Shown: positions 37,333-46,606, numbered from the stretch's first letter. The stretch is DNA of 64,000 bases from Caulobacter endophyticus (GCF_003116815.1 NZ_QDKQ01000077.1:186001-250000), one strand, 5' to 3'. Notes: generated from the letters alone by a model not told the origin. Made by a program: numbers and translations.

Positions 37333-37565
37333 TTTCGGATCGCCGCGCCGATTGACCAGCGGCCGGCGGCGGCGACGCCGTCGCCCGACAGCAGGTAGGT
37401 CGAAGCCGGATAGCCGCGCGTTCGCACCGCACGCACCAGCCCCTTGGCCAGCAGGCGCTCGGCGTCCTCGAAGCTCCGCATTTCCGGCGTGAGGCTGATG
37501 CTTCCCTGGTCGCGGATATCCCGCAGGAGGCTCTGCTCGTCGAAATTCAAGACTGTCTGCGGCAT
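37329..37565 (-). CDS. 78-residue protein of unknown function at eCIS operon end
   Basis: I chose ATG 37565, which has a good GGAGAA ribosome binding site 8 bases upstream; longer upstream readings are Arg-rich and unlikely. The product (MPQTVLNFDEQSLLRDIRDQ...) is mixed in charge, has two predicted amphipathic helices followed by YPASTYLLSGDGVAAAGRW, and resembles a small winged-helix or binding protein more than a RiPP precursor, because it has no Gly-Gly leader end and no core repeats. It lies 88 bases after the ATP-grasp gene on the same strand and is its closest small partner. It overlaps the end of the MFS gene by four bases. Confidence 0.6.
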   Translation of the reverse strand: MPQTVLNFDEQSLLRDIRDQGSISLTPEMRSFEDAERLLAKGLVRAVRTRGYPASTYLLSGDGVAAAGRWSIGAAIRN

Positions 37566-37653
37566 GTCGGTTCTCCGCCTTGTCCCGGGCGTGATCCAGC
37601 GCCTTCGGCCGGCGGAGGTCAAGTCGGGAGGCCGATTTCGAACGCATGGGCTT

Positions 37654-38634
37654 CTAGGCGCCCACGGCTTGTCCTCTGGCGGCCGTCGGTTTGGTCGCCC
37701 GGGAAGCGGCGGCTCGCTCCTCCGCCTGCGCGATCAGCAGGTCGGCCACGGCCTCGGCGATCGGCAGGCCGGTCAGGTCCTCGTAATAGGTGAAGGCCGG
37801 CGACGGATTGACCTCGAAGCAGCACCACTCGTCCTGCGGCGTTCGCCGAAGGTCGACCCCGGCGAAGGCCAGGCCAAGGTCCGCCGCCAGCCGGCGACAG
37901 CGCTCGGCGACCTCCTCGGGCAGATGTCCCTCGGTGATCGACACGGCCAGATCCTGGCGGTGGGCGTAGCGGTAGTCGTCGGCCTCGGTGGCGATCTCGC
38001 AGGTGAACAGGCGCTCGCCGACGACGTGGACGCGGAAGTCGCGGCCTGGCACCTGGGCCTGAAACTGGGTCGGGCACCAGGCAATGTCGTCCAGCCGGTC
38101 GAGGTGGTCGTCGGTCAGGCGCGAGACGATGCTGCGCACCCCGCTGACCGACTTGTAGATGACCGCCTCGTGGCGGGCCTGGAAGGCGACCGCGGCCGCC
38201 GGATCGGTGGTGACCAGGGTGGGCGGCGTCAGGAAGCCGTGGCGGGCGATCAGGGCGGCCTGATAGGGCTTGGAGCTGTTGCTGGCCATGGCCGCGGCCG
38301 GGTTGATCAGCTTTGCGGGCGTGACGTCGAGAAACGCCTGGACCGCGCCTTCCAGGTTCTGGGCGTGCTCGTGCAGGGCCACATCGGCGTCGGCGTCCAG
38401 CAGGGCGCGGGTGTCATAGGCGCGGACATAGACGCCCGTCACGTCGGCCAGAGTGCATCGGTCGGCCCCGATCGTCAGTTCGCCGGAAACCCCGGTCTCG
38501 TCGTACCGCAGGTCCAGGACCGTTTCGGCCGCGCGCCGCTGATCGAGATGAAAGACCGGCGCTCCACGTCGCGCAAGGGCTGCCTGGACCGCGGCCAGCG
38601 GGCCGTCGCTGGAAACGCCCCAGAGGAGGATCAC
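37654..38634 (-). CDS. ATP-grasp enzyme (RimK/MvdD-like)
   Basis: The 326-residue product begins at GTG 38634, overlapping the stop of the gene before it (GTGA). The N-terminal part is a pre-ATP-grasp domain (ILLWGVSSDGPLAAVQAALA). The ATP-binding core follows: NSSKPYQAALIARHGFLTPP near residue 120, the lysine in EAVIYKSVSGVRS near 165, and the metal site CCFEVNPSPAFTYYEDLTGL near 280, which is the hallmark E-x-N of this fold and close to the MvdC/MvdD peptide ligase type. Such enzymes form amide or ester bonds through an acyl phosphate. Its place as the penultimate gene of the eCIS operon suggests it modifies a particle component, cargo or small peptide (inference). The C-terminal ~25 residues are an Ala-rich tail. 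Confidence 0.82.
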   Translation of the reverse strand: MILLWGVSSDGPLAAVQAALARRGAPVFHLDQRRAAETVLDLRYDETGVSGELTIGADRCTLADVTGVYVRAYDTRALLDADADVALHEHAQNLEGAVQAFLDVTPAKLINPAAAMASNSSKPYQAALIARHGFLTPPTLVTTDPAAAVAFQARHEAVIYKSVSGVRSIVSRLTDDHLDRLDDIAWCPTQFQAQVPGRDFRVHVVGERLFTCEIATEADDYRYAHRQDLAVSITEGHLPEEVAERCRRLAADLGLAFAGVDLRRTPQDEWCCFEVNPSPAFTYYEDLTGLPIAEAVADLLIAQAEERAAASRATKPTAARGQAVGA

Positions 38635-39353
38635 GCCGCCGTCTCCGCCATGTGAGCGCAGTAGTCCCTGACGGCCAGGGCGGTCCCCGCGTCGGTCAGG
38701 TCGACATGGGGGTGGGCGCGCAGGATGGCCCCGGGATCGTTCGAGGCGAAGGCGACGGTCAGCAGGTCGGCGTCCGCGCCTCGCGCCAGCGCCACGGCCG
38801 CCTTGGCCTGGGCCGGACCTTCCGCGCCGAAGGCCGTCTTGCCGACCACGGTCACGATGTTTGGATCGGGTTCCGGCTCCCTTGGCTGACCGCAAGCCGC
38901 CGTCAGGCTCAGCGGGGCGGCCCGAAGCCCCAGTTCGATCGCCATCCGCCGCCAGCCGGCGTCGGAGCGGTGCGGGCCGCAGAGGCAGGACGGAGTAGGA
39001 CGGTTGACCACCGGGCGCTCGAAGCCGGCGAGCAGGGCCAGGAGGAAGGCCGTCATCTCGGCGGCGACATACGCCCGGTCTTCCCCGGCGATGTGCGGCA
39101 GATCCGCCTCACTCACACCTGACAGTCGGGTCAGCACGCAACCGATCTGCGTGGCCGGCAGGATCTCGCCGCCGGCCACGGTGAGGGTGTCGCCGGGCGT
39201 GTCGAGCCAATAGCGCCAGCCCACGCGCGACAGGTCCCTCGGGGTGGCGATCACGACATCCGCGCCGTCGGCCTCGCCGGCAAGGCCATGCGCCGCAGCA
39301 TCCCAGGCGTTGGCCAGCACGAGGATCCGCCGCGGTCTGGAGGCGCCGCCCAT
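38631..39353 (-). CDS. uncharacterised partner of ATP-grasp enzyme
   Basis: The 240-residue product starts at ATG 39353, overlapping the DUF6519 stop by one base (a GTG at 39356 is equally possible). It opens with ILVLANAWDAAAHGLAGEAD, a Rossmann-like first strand and helix, and contains RYWLDTPGDTL, RLSGVSEADLP and VVNRPTPSCLCGPHRSDAGW. The NRP and GPxxS/W segments look like the front half of an ATP-grasp protein without the ATP-binding half. I recognise no family with confidence. It is translationally coupled to the DUF6519 gene in front and to the ATP-grasp gene behind, so the two may form a split or heterodimeric enzyme acting with the eCIS. Confidence 0.7.
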   Translation of the reverse strand: MGGASRPRRILVLANAWDAAAHGLAGEADGADVVIATPRDLSRVGWRYWLDTPGDTLTVAGGEILPATQIGCVLTRLSGVSEADLPHIAGEDRAYVAAEMTAFLLALLAGFERPVVNRPTPSCLCGPHRSDAGWRRMAIELGLRAAPLSLTAACGQPREPEPDPNIVTVVGKTAFGAEGPAQAKAAVALARGADADLLTVAFASNDPGAILRAHPHVDLTDAGTALAVRDYCAHMAETAA

Positions 39354-41986
39354 CACGCCGGCGGCCTGGAGAGGTCGGGACGCTCGGCGGGCCTAATGAA
39401 GGACCGACCCTTGGCGACGATCGCCTCGACGTCGGGCATGACCAGCACCTGCTCGTCCGTCGTCTCGCCGGACAGCGCCGGCAGCGGCAAGTCGCTGATC
39501 AGAAGGTCGGGAATCTTCTCGGCCAGTTTCTCGCGGATCTTCTCGCGGGTTTTCTCCGTCGCTTTTTCGCGGGTCTTCTCGATGTTCTTCTCGGCGCCCT
39601 TTTCGATGATCTTTTCAACCGACTTCTCGAAGGCCTTGTCGTTGTCCTTCTCCTTGGTCTCCTTGGTGTCCTTGCTCTTCTGGCGCACGTGGGCGATGGC
39701 TACCTTGTTGCGCGTGCGGTCGGCGTTCGAGGTGGCGATGATCTGGAAGTCGCCGGCCACCGAAGAGTTGAACAGGCCGCTCTGGCTGATGCTGGCGCCG
39801 GCCGGCCCCTGGACGCTCCACGTGACGCCGGCGGGGGAAGCGCCGCCTGACTCCTGGGCCGAGAACTGCTGGCTGCCGCCGACGAAGATGGTGACCTCGG
39901 CGGGCGTGACGGCGATGTTGATCACCTGAACCGTCAACGTCTCCTGCAGGGTGACGCCCGACGCCGCGCCCGAGACCACGATCCGGGTGGTGCTGGCTGG
40001 CGTCGCGGCGGTGACGATGAAGTTGGCCCGGGTCTGGCCGACCGGAATGTCGACCGACGCTGGCACGCGAGCGCCGTCGCCCGAGACTGTAAGAGCGACC
40101 GTGAACGGCGTCTGGGCCGGGCGGTCGATGACCACCGTGCCGGTGATCTGGTCGCCCGGATTGGCCAGGGTGCTGCTGAGGCCCAACTGCGTGAGCTTTG
40201 GCGGCGGAATCCGGAGTTGCAGATAGAGCCAGCTTTCAAAGTCGCTGGACTTCACGCCGTCGCCGGACGGAAGGGTAAGGTCGATGCGCGGCGAGCCGTC
40301 AGCGCGGAAGCCCGACTTGCCGTAAACGCGGCCGTCCACATAGAGCTTCTGGTCGCTCTGCTCCGACCAGATCATCGAGCCGCGCAGGATCACGCGCAGC
40401 CTGACGCGCTGGATGTTCTCGTTGACCAGGAAGGCCACCAGGTTTGACAGCTCTGCGCCGCTTTGGGCGGGCTTCCACGACAGCACGTTGGGCGCGGGCA
40501 GGCTGACCTCGCCAGCCAGCGGCGTCGACAGGCGGAAAGTCGACTTGGCGTCGGCCCCCGGGTTGATGATCTTCAGCGGCGCGGGGGTCTCAAGCGTTAC
40601 GCTGACGAGCGACTGGCCGGAGTCGCCGACCGGCGCGGTCATCGCGCCGTCGAAGAAGATCTGCAGGCCCGCCGACTGCAGCGGCTCCAGGGCGATGATG
40701 TCGTCGTGCACCCAGTTGACGCCGGTCACGTGCATCGCCGGAGGGCTCTCGGCGATCGGGGTGAACAGCATCCGACTGTCCTGCAGAGACAGGACGTTCC
40801 GGGTCAGGGCGCCCAGGGCCAGCTTGCAGTAGGCGTGGGGTTTGTTGCGCGACGGCTGAGGCGTGAGGAACGGCCAGTCCAACTGACCGGTCAGGGCGCG
40901 GGCCGGCACCAGCCAGAAATCGCCGGTCTTGTAGGTCCCGGCCTCGAACTTCACCTGGACCCCGTCCTCCAGTTCGATCCAGCCATCGGCGGTGCTGGCG
41001 CTCGAGAGAGCGATCTCCGCGCTGTCCCAGCGGCGCAGCTTCGGACGCAGGGCGGCGTTGACGGGACTGGGCGCCGTGGTCAGCGACACCAGCCGGCTCG
41101 CCTCCTCGACGTGGTCGATGCGGAGCAGTTGGCCAGGCTGGTTGGTCAGCTCGACCGCGTCGCTGATCAGTTCGACGACCTGGCCGTTGGCGAAGCCCAG
41201 CGCCGCGTCGCGACCAAGGTCATGGACGGTGAGTTGCTGGCCGTTGAAGCTCTCGATGGCGGTCACGACCGAGCCGTTGTCGCGCGACCACTTCAGCGTG
41301 GCGCTGTTGCGGTCGCCACCCCGGTGGATCTCGACCCGGTAGAGCTGGTTCTCCAGGCGCTGGTAGCCGGCGGCGGGCGGTGTCAGGCAGGGATTGTCGC
41401 CCGAGAGCGAGGGCTCGGCACGGGCGCTCATCCGACCTGTGGCCGGGGTGATGAGCTGGTCCCATTCGCTGACTGCGCGAGGGCCGGCGGCGGCAGGCTT
41501 CACCGGCAGGATCTTGACCTGCCAGATCGTCTTCAGCCGGATGGCCGTGTCGGCGCCGCCTAGCGCCACTTCGCGGATGCCCGGATCTTCCAGGCCGGTC
41601 ACGGGACGCCGCCAGGCCTCGAGATAGAAGATCGCGCTGGTCGTGCCGGCCGAGGCGAACAGCGAGGCCAGGTCCGGCGCGCCCGGATAGTCGGCCTGGT
41701 TCAGATAGTCGACTTCGACGGGGTTCTCGCAGAGCACCCCGCCGACGTAGTAGCGGCCGGCGCCGATCCTGACCTTCGCCCCGTCGGTCGTCAGCTTGAA
41801 GCCGGCGTCGTGCACCGGCGCGCCCGAGGCGCCGATGATGTCTATCGCCTGGGTCTCGGCGTGATGGCGCAGGATCGACTGTTGCTCGTTCCAGTCGGCG
41901 TCAAGCTGCACACGGCCCTGCTGCATCACCACGCCGGCGTAGCGTTTGCGGGCGTCGAAGGTGTCGCGACTGATGTCGGCGGTCAT
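39353..41986 (-). CDS. DUF6519 eCIS protein with Ig-like domain and charged coil tail
   Basis: The 877-residue product begins with DISRDTFDARKRYAGVVMQQ followed by GRVQLDADWNEQQSI, the signature of the DUF6519 proteins that accompany eCIS and related tail clusters. The central part is beta-rich. Residues about 605-690 and 690-770 are Ig-like (GDQITGTVVIDRPAQTPFTV; VTPAEVTIFVGGSQQFSAQE, the latter a Big_2-type domain). Residues about 775-840 are almost wholly Lys/Glu/Asp/Arg with a repeated EKxxEK pattern and should form a long charged helix or coiled coil. The family is probably a surface or fibre-like component of the particle (inference). An AGGAGGGG ribosome binding site precedes ATG 41986. 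Its end overlaps the ATP-grasp partner gene. Confidence 0.85.
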   Translation of the reverse strand: MTADISRDTFDARKRYAGVVMQQGRVQLDADWNEQQSILRHHAETQAIDIIGASGAPVHDAGFKLTTDGAKVRIGAGRYYVGGVLCENPVEVDYLNQADYPGAPDLASLFASAGTTSAIFYLEAWRRPVTGLEDPGIREVALGGADTAIRLKTIWQVKILPVKPAAAGPRAVSEWDQLITPATGRMSARAEPSLSGDNPCLTPPAAGYQRLENQLYRVEIHRGGDRNSATLKWSRDNGSVVTAIESFNGQQLTVHDLGRDAALGFANGQVVELISDAVELTNQPGQLLRIDHVEEASRLVSLTTAPSPVNAALRPKLRRWDSAEIALSSASTADGWIELEDGVQVKFEAGTYKTGDFWLVPARALTGQLDWPFLTPQPSRNKPHAYCKLALGALTRNVLSLQDSRMLFTPIAESPPAMHVTGVNWVHDDIIALEPLQSAGLQIFFDGAMTAPVGDSGQSLVSVTLETPAPLKIINPGADAKSTFRLSTPLAGEVSLPAPNVLSWKPAQSGAELSNLVAFLVNENIQRVRLRVILRGSMIWSEQSDQKLYVDGRVYGKSGFRADGSPRIDLTLPSGDGVKSSDFESWLYLQLRIPPPKLTQLGLSSTLANPGDQITGTVVIDRPAQTPFTVALTVSGDGARVPASVDIPVGQTRANFIVTAATPASTTRIVVSGAASGVTLQETLTVQVINIAVTPAEVTIFVGGSQQFSAQESGGASPAGVTWSVQGPAGASISQSGLFNSSVAGDFQIIATSNADRTRNKVAIAHVRQKSKDTKETKEKDNDKAFEKSVEKIIEKGAEKNIEKTREKATEKTREKIREKLAEKIPDLLISDLPLPALSGETTDEQVLVMPDVEAIVAKGRSFIRPAERPDLSRPPA

Positions 41987-42008
41987 GGCTTACCCCTCCT
42001 GTGGCGGC

Positions 42009-43994
42009 TCAGGTCGCGAAGACCAGAACCGCTTCGAGACCAAAGCGGAGATATTCGTCGAGCCTCACGCGCAGGTTGGTCTCGCGTTGCGGCTGGTGAA
42101 GGTCGTGAAAGGCGCCCAGTTCCGAGCCGTCTTCCGCGCCCTGGCGGATCGAGACAGGGGTGCGGCGGCTGAGCTGACCGTAGCCCGGATCGCCGAAGCG
42201 GGCCGAGGTGAAGACGGGCTGGACACGGACCGGATCGTCCGCGGCGCCCGGCAGGCAGCGATAGGGGCGGGGCGTGCGCGACCCTGGCGGCAGGTAGCAG
42301 AAGCGCGTGCAGCCAACATCCCGCCGGTCGATCCAGACCGGGGCCAGCCAGCTGTCGCCGGCGGCCAGACGCGCGGCGAAGAGGCAGTTCTCGACCTCGT
42401 CGATCTGGCGGGCGTGGACCTTGCCGATCACCGTGCAGTTGGACAGCGTCAGCTCGCCCCCGCCGGACGCGCCGTCGAGGCCGGCATAGGCCGTGGCGTC
42501 GGGGGCGCCAGCGTCGATAATGCTGTTGCGGATCGTGACCCGTGCGCCCGGCGCGGCCAGAATCCCGCCCAGTATGCAGTGGTCGATCTCGACCGAGACG
42601 CCCGCCTCGACGATCAGCATAGGCTCGCCGGGACGTGCGGGCAGGCCGGCCGCGGTGCGGCTCACGCCAGGGGTCAACGTGCAGTGGCGCAGGCTGAGGT
42701 GCTGCAGCCTGTTGTCGGCGGCTGGCACGTGCACCGGCGCGCCGGCGATCCAGAGGCCGTTCAGGCTGGCCGAGGTCAGATCGGCGCCGGTGACGACCAG
42801 TTTTCCCCCAAGCGCCAGGAAGGGCGTGCGTTGGTCGGCGGCCCGAAGCTCGACGTGAGCCCCAGGGGCGGTGGCCTTGATGGCCAGGGTTTCGGCATAG
42901 CGGCCGCTGTCGGCGATCTCCACGGCTCCGCCGCCGGCCGCGGCGTCCAGCGCCGCCTGAACCTTGGCATGGGCGCCGGGCACGCGGATTGGCGGCTGGT
43001 CGCTGACGAAGCTGCGCTCGCGGTCGTAGCCGCCGCCGCCCAGGGCGTCCGACAGGCCGTAGTAATAGCTGACTCTGGGCGGGGCGGGCGGTGCGGTTCC
43101 GAAGACGATGCGGCCAAGCTGCGGATCGATCGCCACCTTGCCGGGGGCGACCTTGTGGGCCCAGTCGCCGCCCTTGGCGTCGGAAAGGTCGCAGACATTG
43201 ACCGCATCGATCCTCACGCCGTCGATGAACAGGCTGCGGCCGGCGCCGTAGTGGTCGGCCTTGGCGGCGGCGAAGGCGCGCCGCGTCAGCGGCTGGGACA
43301 CGTTCCGCGCTGTGACCCGCGCGCCGCCGACGGTCGGGACCGGCTGGGTGAAGAGGGCCTGAGGCGCGCCCTGCGGATTGAACAGGAAGCGGGTGTCGTC
43401 GACGCGGGCCGCCGTCGCCGACGATACCGGCTGGGACTGCAGCCGCCAAAGATGGATGCCGACGGTCGAGACGTTGCGCCGAAGGCCCGGGCTTCGCAGC
43501 TCGGGGGTATGGGTGAAGGGATCGAAGGCCCCGCCGAGGCGCTCGAAAGGCTCTTGCCGGCGCAGATCGACGAACGCCGCCGAGGCGGGCCGCAGGTGGT
43601 TCATGTACTGGGTGGTCGCCAGCGCACCGTAGTGCTCGACCACGCAGGCGCCCCAGCCGGTGACGTCGCGGGCGAGGGCTTCCAGCGTCGCGGCCGTGCC
43701 CTTGCCGCGGCGCAGGCGGATCGTGTCGGCGACCTCGGCGCGCGGGCTGCTGATCTTGGCGGTCACCCCGTGCAGAGGCTTGTAGCCGACCAGGTCGCCG
43801 ATATAGGGCGCGACCCATTCGGCGCAGGTCTCGATGAACTGGTCGTCGTAGAGCTGGTCCAGGTCTTCCTCGAGGATGGCGACCTGTTCGGCGATCACCT
43901 CGATCAGGGCCAGCAGCGCGCCGCCGCTTTCATGGTCGCGCGTGCGGGTGAAGGCGGGCAGCAGCTCGTAGAGGGTGCGGGCGTCGAAGCTCAT
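42009..43994 (-). CDS. phage tail protein I-like domain fused to beta-helix (eCIS tail fibre/baseplate)
   Basis: The 661-residue product begins at ATG 43994, overlapping the preceding stop. Residues 1-190 have the tail protein I pattern (SFDARTLYELLPAFTRTRDH, LYDDQFIETCAEWVAPYIGD, LVGYKPLHG, DTIRLRRGKGTAATLEALAR). Residues about 320-600 form a right-handed parallel beta-helix of pectate-lyase type (HLSLRHCTLTPGVS, VEIDHCILGG, VTIRNSIIDAG, LTLSNCTVIGKV). Tail protein I joins fibres to the baseplate in P2-like phages and in Afp particles. The fused helix would expose a carbohydrate-binding or receptor-binding surface (inference). It is preceded by the two large baseplate genes. Confidence 0.85.
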   Translation of the reverse strand: MSFDARTLYELLPAFTRTRDHESGGALLALIEVIAEQVAILEEDLDQLYDDQFIETCAEWVAPYIGDLVGYKPLHGVTAKISSPRAEVADTIRLRRGKGTAATLEALARDVTGWGACVVEHYGALATTQYMNHLRPASAAFVDLRRQEPFERLGGAFDPFTHTPELRSPGLRRNVSTVGIHLWRLQSQPVSSATAARVDDTRFLFNPQGAPQALFTQPVPTVGGARVTARNVSQPLTRRAFAAAKADHYGAGRSLFIDGVRIDAVNVCDLSDAKGGDWAHKVAPGKVAIDPQLGRIVFGTAPPAPPRVSYYYGLSDALGGGGYDRERSFVSDQPPIRVPGAHAKVQAALDAAAGGGAVEIADSGRYAETLAIKATAPGAHVELRAADQRTPFLALGGKLVVTGADLTSASLNGLWIAGAPVHVPAADNRLQHLSLRHCTLTPGVSRTAAGLPARPGEPMLIVEAGVSVEIDHCILGGILAAPGARVTIRNSIIDAGAPDATAYAGLDGASGGGELTLSNCTVIGKVHARQIDEVENCLFAARLAAGDSWLAPVWIDRRDVGCTRFCYLPPGSRTPRPYRCLPGAADDPVRVQPVFTSARFGDPGYGQLSRRTPVSIRQGAEDGSELGAFHDLHQPQRETNLRVRLDEYLRFGLEAVLVFAT

Positions 43995-46606
43995 GCGCGA
44001 ACTCCCACCAGGCTGATCGGACGCGGATCGATGGTCAGCAGTTCGGCCGCCGCCGGCGCGCCGGCGGAGCCGGACTGGGGCGCGGCCGCCAGAAGCACGT
44101 CGGCGACGCCCTCCGCCTCGTCGGTGCGGAAGAACTGGCCGACCTGCGCCGCCACGACGCCGGGGACGGACTGGACGGCGGCCAGGACTTCGCTCAGCGC
44201 CACGGGCTGGCCGAAGGCGCGGGCCTCGAACGAGAACTGCCCGCGCAGCCTGGCTTCCACGGCCGCCAGCACCGGGGCGATCTCCAGGCTGGTCTCGACC
44301 ACGACGGTCATCGACAGCCGGAAGAAGGCGTTGCGATAGGTCCGTACGCGCAGGGCCACGTTGGGATCGCCAGCCTTGCGCATGGCCGCCAGCAAATTGA
44401 CGTAGGTGCGGCTCTCGGGCGGCAGCGCCGCGCCGCCGCCCCCGCCGACGGTGACGAAGACTCCTCGCGTGGCGCCGATCCAGCTCCAGGTCGCCAGGGC
44501 CTTGGCCACGCCGGCGAAGGCGCGGGCGAAGTCCTCGTAGTCCTGCAACGAGACGATGCGGTCGAGGGTCAGCATGGTCAGCGCCGCGTTGCCGCGTATT
44601 TCCTCGAGGGTCTCGGCCCCCGCCGCGCCTTCCGCGGCCAGCGGGTTGACCACGCCCCGCACGCCCGGCGGCTTGACCGACAGCAGGGTCAGGCGCGCGG
44701 CGCCGACGTCGCCCGCCATGCCCATGCCTTTGCGATAGACGGCGGTGATGTTCTCCTGGCCCGTGGCGGGACGGGCGCCCGAGACGCCGTCGCCGAACAC
44801 GACCAGTGTTCGACCGTCGTCGGTGGCGCGAGTGATGTAGATCTGCTCGTCCGGTCCGTGGCCGTGGAAGTTGGCCGCCTCCCGCCATAGCACGCCACTA
44901 ACCCGCACCTGCAGGGTGGATTGCGCGCCGCTGGGGGCGTCGCTGCTGACATAGGTCAGCGGCGGCTGGCGCAGGGCGAAGGTCTGGAAAGCCTGGCTGG
45001 CGTCGCCGCTGCCCAGCACCTCGCCAACGGTCTCGCCATGGGTCGCCAGCGCCACGTTGGCGTTGATGGTCACGGTCGAGCGGACGTAGCGGTTGGCTAG
45101 GGCCTGCTTGAACTCCAGGATGGTGGACCCGCCGACGAACAGGATGTCGGCGATGGTCAGGACCTCGCTGGCGGTCACCCCGTCGAGATCCTCGCGCGTG
45201 CCGGTCAGGACGACCGTCTGGCCCTCCGACAGGTCGAAATAGGGGCCGTCCAGCGTCACGGTGTCGCCTTCGACCGGCTCAACGATCGGCAGGTCGGCCA
45301 GCGTCAGCTGCTCGCTCTGCAGGTGGACAGTGGCGCCGCGCAGGGTGAAGTCGGAAAAGCCGTCGCTGGAATCCAGCCGCAGCCGCGTGACCTTGGCGCT
45401 CAGCGAGAAGTCCGCGCGGGAGATCTCGGCGACGTCTTCGATGCGATAGACGCGGCGGCTGTCCTGGTCTTCGAGGATCACGTAGCCGCCGACGGCGAGG
45501 CCCTCATACACCCGGTCGAGGTCGATCTCCCGCGCCTCGGACTGGTCGGCGATGGTGAGGTTGTCCCAGCTCTTGGCATAGACCGCGCCGCTCGCGCGCT
45601 GTTCGGCCGGCATCGACGCATGCTTGGGCGCGTTGTGGCCGAAGAGGCCCGCCTTCTGGCGGAAGGCGAACAGGCCCTGGGACGGGGGCAGGGCGCGGTG
45701 CGCGGCCTGCCGGCGCAGGTTGATCGACAAGGCCGGCAGCGGCCATCGCTGTACGCGCGCCATGGCGTGCAGGTCGTGCTGGCGCCAGCGGCGGTTCAGC
45801 ACCGTGCTGGCCACCAGATGGTTGGTCAGCGAGAACCGCTCGACCATGAAGACGCCGATCGGCAGCAGCGGGAAGCGGAAGGGCGGCGGATCGGGCGGAT
45901 CTTCGGCCAGGTCGACCTGGGTCACTCCGGCCAGAGGATCGCTGGTGGCCTTCATCACGCGCAGGACCGCCACGCCGTCGGCGGCGACCAGCAGGGTGGA
46001 GCCGGGCTGAAGGCCCACGGCCGAGCCTTTCAGCACCAGCCGTTCCGCATCGATGCTCAGCGGCTGCTCCTGGGTGGTCGCCGGCAGTATGGCGTTCCAT
46101 TCCGGCCGCGCCTCGATCGCGTAGGAGGTCTCGAAGGGCTGCGGCGTCTCGCCAGGGCCGGGCAGGCTCTGCACCTTCAGGCCCGCCGGCAGGGTCAGCG
46201 GCCGGGCTGCATGAGCCGGCGCGCCGGGAGCGGTTTCCAGGGTGAAGGCGAGATAGGCGCTGGAGGCCACGCCTGGGCGCGGCTCGTAGTCGATCAGGCG
46301 ACCCAGCTCGACCAGCGAGCGGCGCTCGGTGGCGGTTCGCAGATAGGACTCGTTGGCGATCCGTTCCTGGTAGAAGCCGATCACCTCGGCCATCGAGGCG
46401 AAGGCGTCGACCAGCGCGGTGGTGACGTCGGCGCGATCCTGCGAGTTCAGTCCGCGCCGCCGCGTCAGCTGGTCCAGCATGGTGTCGCGGTGGGCGGCGT
46501 GCCCGCCGATCCGGTAGCTGATCGCCGAGAGGCCGGGTCGGTTATCGATCGCCAGCGGGGTGCGCAGGCGGGCGTCCGTCTCGGCGGGGTGGGGGCTTGC
46601 GGTCAT
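43991..46606 (-). CDS. eCIS baseplate assembly protein (gpJ-like, second)
   Basis: The 871-residue product is of the 'putative baseplate assembly protein' type (TIGR02243-like, from memory), counterpart of Afp12/Pvc12. The N-terminus has ISYRIGGHAAHRDTMLDQL and ALVDAFASMAEVIGFYQERI, the typical opening for this family, then NESYLRTATERRSLVELGRL. A beta-rich middle is followed by FGDGVSGARPATGQENITAV and DRIVSLQDYEDFARAFAGVA, the gpJ core. It would form wedge sectors of the baseplate. It overlaps both neighbours by four bases, so its expression is coupled to the first baseplate protein and to tail protein I. Confidence 0.88.
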   Translation of the reverse strand: MTASPHPAETDARLRTPLAIDNRPGLSAISYRIGGHAAHRDTMLDQLTRRRGLNSQDRADVTTALVDAFASMAEVIGFYQERIANESYLRTATERRSLVELGRLIDYEPRPGVASSAYLAFTLETAPGAPAHAARPLTLPAGLKVQSLPGPGETPQPFETSYAIEARPEWNAILPATTQEQPLSIDAERLVLKGSAVGLQPGSTLLVAADGVAVLRVMKATSDPLAGVTQVDLAEDPPDPPPFRFPLLPIGVFMVERFSLTNHLVASTVLNRRWRQHDLHAMARVQRWPLPALSINLRRQAAHRALPPSQGLFAFRQKAGLFGHNAPKHASMPAEQRASGAVYAKSWDNLTIADQSEAREIDLDRVYEGLAVGGYVILEDQDSRRVYRIEDVAEISRADFSLSAKVTRLRLDSSDGFSDFTLRGATVHLQSEQLTLADLPIVEPVEGDTVTLDGPYFDLSEGQTVVLTGTREDLDGVTASEVLTIADILFVGGSTILEFKQALANRYVRSTVTINANVALATHGETVGEVLGSGDASQAFQTFALRQPPLTYVSSDAPSGAQSTLQVRVSGVLWREAANFHGHGPDEQIYITRATDDGRTLVVFGDGVSGARPATGQENITAVYRKGMGMAGDVGAARLTLLSVKPPGVRGVVNPLAAEGAAGAETLEEIRGNAALTMLTLDRIVSLQDYEDFARAFAGVAKALATWSWIGATRGVFVTVGGGGGAALPPESRTYVNLLAAMRKAGDPNVALRVRTYRNAFFRLSMTVVVETSLEIAPVLAAVEARLRGQFSFEARAFGQPVALSEVLAAVQSVPGVVAAQVGQFFRTDEAEGVADVLLAAAPQSGSAGAPAAAELLTIDPRPISLVGVRA

